Positions 39,540 to 43,771 of a stretch of DNA of 43,771 bases are shown here, piece after piece. Under the pieces are notes generated by a model, which saw only the letters and a list, made by a program, of their open reading frames with translations, was not told the origin of the DNA and made no database searches. The DNA is from an uncultured Bacteroides sp. (lineage in GTDB: Bacteria > Bacteroidota > Bacteroidia > Bacteroidales > Bacteroidaceae), in NCBI RefSeq assembly GCF_905207245.1, contig NZ_CAJLKP010000052.1, forward strand, positions 1-43,771, given 5' to 3'. Position 1 is the stretch's first letter. Each line of letters opens with the position of its first letter. The translations under genes were made by a program, and so were the position numbers.

Positions 39540-41432
39540 TCACTCCAAATAAGTATATCCGTACAGACCGGAACGATAATTGGAAAGGAATTCTTTTCCT
39601 TCTTCCAAAGAAATGCGTCCCTCTTTTACCGATTGAGTCACCCAAGTCTCCAGCGTGCGAACCAGTTTCTTGGGGTTATATTGTACATAGTCAAGCACTT
39701 CTGCCACTGTTTCACCATCAATCACTTGTTCGATGGAATATCCTTTCTCACTAACGGACACGTGCACGGCATTTGTATCTCCGAAGAGGTTGTGCATATC
39801 GCCCAAGATTTCCTGATAAGCGCCCACCAGGAACACACCCATATAATAAGGTTCCTTACTCTTCAAAGAATGAATGGGCAGGTAGTGCGCCACGTTCTTG
39901 GTAGAGATAAAGTTGGCAATCTTTCCATCCGAGTCGCAAGTGATGTCCTGCAGGGTTGCTGCACGGTCGGGACGTTCGTCCAGACGCTGGATAGGCATTA
40001 TGGGGAATATCTGGTCGATGGCCCAGGAGTCCGGCAGGGACTGGAACAGCGAGAAGTTACAGAAATATTTGTCCGCCAGCAACTTCGGCAGTCCGCGAAG
40101 TTCATCGGGAGCATGCTTCAATCCGCCTGCAATCTGGTTCACCTCGCGCATCACAGACCAATAAAGGCGTTCTATCTGCGCACGCGTCTTCAAGTCCACA
40201 ATGCCGTGGCTGAACAGGTCGAGCGCTTCCTCGCGAATTTGCTGTGCATCGTGCCAGGCTTCCAACATCTTGTTCTGGTTCAGCGTGTCCCAAATGCCAT
40301 AAAGCTCCTGCACCAATTCATGGTCTTCTTCAGTCACTTCCTCATTATCGTCCCATTCGGGCAAAGTGGTGGTTTCCAGCACTTCAAAAATGAGTACGGA
40401 ATGATGTGCGGTCAATGCACGTCCACTCTCTGTAATGATGTTGGGATGGGGAATATCATTCTTATCACTGGCATCCACCAGTGTAGAGATAGAGTCGTTC
40501 ACATACTCTTGGATGGAATAGTTGACACTACTCTCGCTACTGGACGAGCGCGTTCCGTCGTAATCCACACCCAGACCGCCGCCAATATCTACAAATTCAA
40601 CCTTAAATCCCATAGCATGGAGCTGCACATAGAACTGAGATGCTTCGCGCAGCGCCGTCTTAATGCGACGTATCTTCGTCACCTGGCTTCCGATATGGAA
40701 ATGTATCAATTTCAGACAATCTTTCAGTCCTTTCGCCTCCATAAAGTCGAGTGCTTCGAGCAATTCACTGGAAGAGAGTCCAAATTTGCTTGCATCTCCG
40801 CCTGAATCCTCCCACTTGCCACTTCCGGAAGAAGCCAACTTAATGCGAATACCAATATTAGGCATAACATTCAGTTGCTTCGCCATCTTGGCAATCAGTT
40901 TAAGCTCGTTCATCTTTTCTACTACAAGAAAGATTCGCTTACCCATCTTCTGGGCGAGCAAAGCCAGCTCTATATAGCTTTCATCCTTGTAGCCGTTGCA
41001 GATAATCAGTGAGTCCGAATCCGAGTTAATGGCAATCACGGCATGAAGTTCAGGCTTCGAACCGGCTTCCAGCCCAAGATTGAATTTCTTTCCGTGGCTG
41101 ATAATTTCCTCTACCACAGGGCGCATCTGATTTACCTTGATGGGATAGATGATGAAGTTCTGTGCTTTGTAGCCGTATTCCTCGGCAGCCTGTTTAAAAC
41201 AGGAAGAAGTCTTCTCAATCCGGTTGTCCAGAATGTCGGGGAAGCGTATCAACATGGGAGCCGCTACGTCTCTCAATTGCAACTCATCCACCAATTCTTT
41301 TAAATCAACGCCGACCTCGTCTTTACGAGGTGTCACCACTACATGACCTTTGTCATTGATACCAAAGTACGAAGTGCCCCAACCTGTAATATTGTAAAGC
41401 TCTTCTGAATCTTCAATACGCCATTTTCTCAT
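39540..41432 (-). CDS. speA: Biosynthetic arginine decarboxylase
   Basis: This 630-aa PLP enzyme converts arginine to agmatine, the first step of polyamine synthesis by the agmatine route. The PLP lysine is in YPIKVNQMRPVVEEI near residue 100. LKLIHFHIGSQ, FVDIGGGLGVDYDGTRS and ITESGRALTAHHSVLIFEV are standard motifs, and the C-terminal domain ends FLSNYRSGLYGYTYLE. Length matches the SpeA family. It is cytoplasmic. A -7 box lies upstream at 41476-41483. It heads a likely speA-argB unit, pairing a consumer of arginine with an enzyme making it. Confidence 0.97.
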   Translation of the reverse strand: MRKWRIEDSEELYNITGWGTSYFGINDKGHVVVTPRKDEVGVDLKELVDELQLRDVAAPMLIRFPDILDNRIEKTSSCFKQAAEEYGYKAQNFIIYPIKVNQMRPVVEEIISHGKKFNLGLEAGSKPELHAVIAINSDSDSLIICNGYKDESYIELALLAQKMGKRIFLVVEKMNELKLIAKMAKQLNVMPNIGIRIKLASSGSGKWEDSGGDASKFGLSSSELLEALDFMEAKGLKDCLKLIHFHIGSQVTKIRRIKTALREASQFYVQLHAMGFKVEFVDIGGGLGVDYDGTRSSSSESSVNYSIQEYVNDSISTLVDASDKNDIPHPNIITESGRALTAHHSVLIFEVLETTTLPEWDDNEEVTEEDHELVQELYGIWDTLNQNKMLEAWHDAQQIREEALDLFSHGIVDLKTRAQIERLYWSVMREVNQIAGGLKHAPDELRGLPKLLADKYFCNFSLFQSLPDSWAIDQIFPIMPIQRLDERPDRAATLQDITCDSDGKIANFISTKNVAHYLPIHSLKSKEPYYMGVFLVGAYQEILGDMHNLFGDTNAVHVSVSEKGYSIEQVIDGETVAEVLDYVQYNPKKLVRTLETWVTQSVKEGRISLEEGKEFLSNYRSGLYGYTYLE

Positions 41433-41475
41433 TTTTTGTTACTCGAATGTTTATTGTTTGATTTTAATAGGGCGA

Positions 41476-41483
41476 CAAAAATA
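41476..41483 (-). promoter_or_regulatory. -7 box TATTTTTG of speA
   Basis: TATTTTTG on the minus strand (41483-41476) fits TAnnTTTG and lies 43 bp before the speA ATG, giving a leader of about 38 nt. No -33 element is clear. Confidence 0.5.
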
Positions 41484-41539
41484 CAATAATTCCTGAGATT
41501 TATCGCGTTTTCCACCCAAAATTACACATTTACAAGTGG

Positions 41540-42067
41540 TTAAACACCCAGTAAGGCACGCAATTTCTGTACGGATTCTGATATTTGCCGACGGCTTTCC
41601 AGTAATCCGGCATCAAAACGGTAGCTTGCCTTGCCATAGTGGGGGGCACGTTTCTCCAGAGCTTCCATAATGAAAGCCCGCAGGTCTTCGTCCGTTTTTC
41701 CTTGCAGGATGGGACGTTGCTGGGTGGCTACACGCAAGCGGCGGAACAGCACATCGGGATGCACATCGAGGAAAACCGTTTGTCCGCACCTGTTCATATA
41801 CTCCATATTATCGAAGAAACAAGGCGTACCGCCTCCGGTCGAAATAATGACATCTTCAAACTCGGCCACTTCATGCAGCATGGTTCGTTCCAGTTCACGA
41901 AAAGAGGCCTCTCCCCGCTCGGTGAACAGTTCACGTATGGATTTGTGAAGCCGTTCTTCAATGTACCAGTCCAAATCAATGAACGGCACGCCGAGTTCGC
42001 GGGCAAAAGCCTTTCCTAAAGTTGTTTTACCGGCTCCCATGTATCCGGTTAAGAAAATACGTATCAT
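41540..42067 (-). CDS. aroK: Shikimate kinase
   Basis: This 175-aa P-loop kinase phosphorylates shikimate in the pathway to aromatic amino acids. The Walker A motif is GYMGAGKTTLGK near residue 7. The shikimate-binding Asp is in FIDLDWYIEE, the Arg/Gly motifs are ELFTERGEASFRELE and ISTGGGTPCF, and the lid arginine is in RRLRVATQQRPIL. The ATG at 42067 is used; a GTG two codons upstream keeps the frame but lies closer to the palindrome that holds the promoter. It lies 55 bp after the nitroreductase gene in the same direction. Confidence 0.96.
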   Translation of the reverse strand: MIRIFLTGYMGAGKTTLGKAFARELGVPFIDLDWYIEERLHKSIRELFTERGEASFRELERTMLHEVAEFEDVIISTGGGTPCFFDNMEYMNRCGQTVFLDVHPDVLFRRLRVATQQRPILQGKTDEDLRAFIMEALEKRAPHYGKASYRFDAGLLESRRQISESVQKLRALLGV

Positions 42068-42072
42068 AAGCA

Positions 42073-42096
42073 CTTACCTTTGCGTACAAAGGTAAG
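42073..42096. promoter_or_regulatory. Perfect 24-bp palindrome with opposed -7 boxes upstream of aroK
   Basis: CTTACCTTTG (42073-42082), CGTA, CAAAGGTAAG (42087-42096) is a perfect inverted repeat. Each arm holds TACCTTTG, a match to TAnnTTTG. The minus-strand copy (42094-42087) lies 19 bp before the aroK ATG. The plus-strand copy points into the 3' end of the nitroreductase gene. Confidence 0.65.
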
Positions 42097-42122
42097 CAAT
42101 TCTACTCTGAGAGGATTTACTA

Positions 42123-42731
42123 TCAGGTGAAAATTTTAATGCGTTCACTCAAATCATTGAATTCTTTTTCTCCCGGTTCGGCTACAGGAGTGCCAAAAGG
42201 CATTTGTGCAACGAGTTGCCAGCTTTCGGGCAGCTTCCAGGTGCGGCGCACTTCTTCGTCAATCAAGGGGTTGTAGTGTTGCAGGGAAGCACCCAGACCT
42301 TTGTCTTCGAGCATAGTCCAGATGGCCAACTGGTGCATGGCAGAGGTATGCTGCGACCAAGTAGGGAAATTATCCTGATAAGTGGGGAATGCTTTTTGTA
42401 ATTCCGTTACTATGGAGTGGTCTTCAAAGAAAAGTATCGTACCATATCCGCAAGAGAACGAAGTGTCAATCTTCTTTTCCGACTGGCGGTAGCGCTCTTC
42501 GGAAAGGCGTTCTTCCAACTGGTCCTTCACAATTCTCCATAACTTCTGATGTTCATCGCCCAGCAACAACACCACTCTCGTAGTCTGAGAGTTGAATGCC
42601 GAAGGCACATGTTTCACTGCTGTACGAATGAGATGTACAATCTCCTCATCCTGAACCGGTGAGTCGTTACTAATGGAATAATAGCTGCGGCGATGTTCCA
42701 ATGCCTCAGCAAATGTCCGTTGTCTAATCAT
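42123..42731 (-). CDS. Nitroreductase family protein (Frm2-like)
   Basis: This 202-aa flavoprotein is predicted to use FMN and NAD(P)H to reduce nitro or quinone-like compounds. The N-terminal RRSYYSISNDSPV and VKHVPSAFNSQTTRVVLLLGDEH regions are typical of the Frm2/HBN1-like branch, as are SAMHQLAIWTMLEDKGLGASLQHYNP near 130-155 and the C-terminal AQMPFGTP. There is no signal peptide. The physiological substrate is unknown. It is divergent from RNase H and precedes aroK. Confidence 0.92.
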   Translation of the reverse strand: MIRQRTFAEALEHRRSYYSISNDSPVQDEEIVHLIRTAVKHVPSAFNSQTTRVVLLLGDEHQKLWRIVKDQLEERLSEERYRQSEKKIDTSFSCGYGTILFFEDHSIVTELQKAFPTYQDNFPTWSQHTSAMHQLAIWTMLEDKGLGASLQHYNPLIDEEVRRTWKLPESWQLVAQMPFGTPVAEPGEKEFNDLSERIKIFT

Positions 42732-42797
42732 ATTTAGTCCTTTCTTTTGGTATTTATCATTTTTGCTTCATATAAGGGAACAAGTGAAAGAGGAAAC

Positions 42798-42829
42798 TTG
42801 TTCGAAGTTACAGAATATTTGTACCTTTG
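42798..42829 (+). promoter_or_regulatory. -33/-7 promoter of the RNase H gene, giving a nearly leaderless mRNA
   Basis: TTG (42798-42800), 21 bp, TACCTTTG (42822-42829). The ATG is at 42839, so the transcript would start only about 3-5 nt before it. The box also lies across a TTG-initiated extension of the frame (42827), which argues for the ATG. Confidence 0.6.
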
Positions 42830-42838
42830 TCCCCCGAT

Positions 42839-43474
42839 ATGGGAAAGGAGAAATTTTACGTTGTATGGGCAGGCGTCAATCCGGGCATTTATAGTTCCTG
42901 GACAGACTGCCAGTTGCAAACCAAAGGTTACGAAGGAGCGAAGTACAAATCGTTCGAAACGCGCGAAGAAGCAGAAAAAGCCTTTGCATCCTCTCCATAT
43001 GAATATATCAAACGGACACCCGCCACTGCTCATGCTCCCAAGAAAGATGCCGATGCCCCCCTCCCCGCCTGTGTAACAGAGAATAGCCTTGCCGTAGATG
43101 CAGCCTGTAGCGGCAATCCCGGGGCAATGGAATACCGGGGCGTACATGTGGCAAGCAGGCAAGAAGTGTTCCACTTCGGCCCAGTGTATGGCACAAACAA
43201 CATCGGCGAGTTCCTCGCCATCGTTCACGGACTTGCTTTGCTGAAACAGAAAGGCTTCGATATGCCCATCTACAGCGACAGTGTGAATGCCATCAACTGG
43301 ATAAAGCAGAAAAAATGCAAGACAAAACTGCCACGTGAGCCCAAAACGGAGGAACTCTTCAAATTGATAGAGCGCGCCGAGAAGTGGCTGCGCGAAAACA
43401 CCTACACCACCAAAATCATGAAGTGGGAAACCAAACAATGGGGAGAAATACCTGCCGATTTTGGAAGAAAATAA
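42839..43474 (+). CDS. Ribonuclease HI with N-terminal viroplasmin-like domain
   Basis: This 211-aa enzyme degrades RNA in RNA-DNA hybrids. Residues 1-50 form the caulimovirus viroplasmin/RNase H1 N-terminal domain (KFYVVWAGVNPGIYSSW, GAKYKSFETREEAEKAF), which binds hybrids. The catalytic domain has Asp in AVDAACSGNPGA, Glu in NNIGEFLAIVHGLALL, Asp in IYSDSVNAINW and the final Asp in EIPADFGRK, so the active-site set is complete. A 22-bp repeat array begins 60 bp beyond its stop. Confidence 0.95.
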   Translation: MGKEKFYVVWAGVNPGIYSSWTDCQLQTKGYEGAKYKSFETREEAEKAFASSPYEYIKRTPATAHAPKKDADAPLPACVTENSLAVDAACSGNPGAMEYRGVHVASRQEVFHFGPVYGTNNIGEFLAIVHGLALLKQKGFDMPIYSDSVNAINWIKQKKCKTKLPREPKTEELFKLIERAEKWLRENTYTTKIMKWETKQWGEIPADFGRK

Positions 43475-43534
43475 ACCTTTCCATTCTCTTTTACTCTATT
43501 CATTAAAGTCACACAAGAAAAAGCTTTGTCATCC

Positions 43535-43710
43535 GTTCCCATTAAGAGAGACGAGCGTTCCCATGAGAAGAAACGACAGTTCCCATTAAGGGAAACGAGC
43601 GTTCCCATGAGGAGAAACGACAGTTCCATTAAGGGAAACGCTCGTTCCCAAGGGTTGGAAACTCCAGTTTCCAGGCATAGGAACGCGAGTTTCCTGGTAC
43701 TAGGTGTACT
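43535..43710. repeat. 22-bp dyad repeat array D with 44-bp higher-order repeat
   Basis: Unit starts (GTTCC or GTTTC) are at 43535, 43557, 43579, 43601, 43623, 43644, 43667 and 43689. The period is 22 bp with one 21/23 pair. Each of the first four units ends in GAAAC or GAGAC at offset 13. The linkers alternate GAGC, GACA, GAGC, GACA, so units 1 and 3 are nearly the same and units 2 and 4 nearly the same, a 44-bp super-repeat. The last two units shift to GTTTCC and degrade. The remaining bases to the window end hold no gene I can support, only a GTTGACAACTTCG segment like the hairpin arms elsewhere. Confidence 0.9.
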
Positions 43711-43771
43711 GTACTGGATTTAGTTGACAACTTCGCTTGTTATACCTAAGTTAGTTTACTCAATATATTTT

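Noticed and set aside
42827..42838. TTG start for RNase H four codons upstream
   Set aside because: The TTG overlaps the TACCTTTG -7 box, so it should not be in the transcript; the ATG at 42839 gives a normal N-terminus.

Overview
This window is chromosomal DNA from a gut Bacteroides (Bacteroidota). The evidence is a SusC/SusD-type glycan uptake locus, lipoproteins with Bacteroides-style export signals, -7 promoter boxes of the TAnnTTTG type, and housekeeping genes (rimP-nusA-infB next to sufBCDS, a membrane pyrophosphatase, a two-domain RNase H) in Bacteroides-like form. Species cannot be fixed from sequence reading alone. I see no tRNA, rRNA, CRISPR array, insertion sequence or phage gene. 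Most genes lie on the minus strand.

Layout. 1-4476: membrane pyrophosphatase (hppA), a YbjQ-family protein, a small unknown membrane protein and a DUF21/CBS membrane protein. 4460-15108: a long minus-strand operon, rimP-nusA-infB-cvpA-sufB-sufC-sufD-sufS, with a clear -33/-7 promoter before rimP. It joins transcription and translation factors to the SUF iron-sulfur assembly machine. 15382-19867: a three-gene cluster of two secreted esterases and a GH3 glycosidase, fitting attack on decorated plant polysaccharide. 20217-23493: small genes, namely an unknown membrane protein, a YgjP/SprT-like metallopeptidase, a DUF2807 (head GIN) protein and an unknown 213-aa protein. 23770-37315: a starch utilisation (Sus-like) locus in the order regulator, susC, susD, a four-module starch-binding lipoprotein, two GH13 amylases and a GH97 glucosidase. 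37535-38516: an ECF sigma factor with a putative membrane anti-sigma. 38667-43474: argB, speA, aroK, a nitroreductase and, divergently, RNase H.

Working together. In the Sus-like locus a surface binding protein and a surface amylase would capture and cut starch. SusC/SusD would import the oligosaccharides, and periplasmic GH13 and GH97 enzymes would finish digestion, under a SusR-like membrane regulator. Three genes (the YbjQ gene, the DUF2807 gene and the ECF operon itself) carry near-identical non-housekeeping promoters, TG[C/T]AAC-N16/17-CGTC. This suggests a small ECF regulon inside the window.

The most unusual content is between genes. Two kinds of repeat element lie just 3' of stop codons: four arrays of dyad repeats with an exact or near-exact 22-bp period, and eight long hairpins whose arms are mostly short tandem repeats. 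Four of the hairpins share a conserved tip (ATGCGGCAT...GCGCA). Twelve of the 33 genes end in one or the other, never both. I do not recognise either as a described family.
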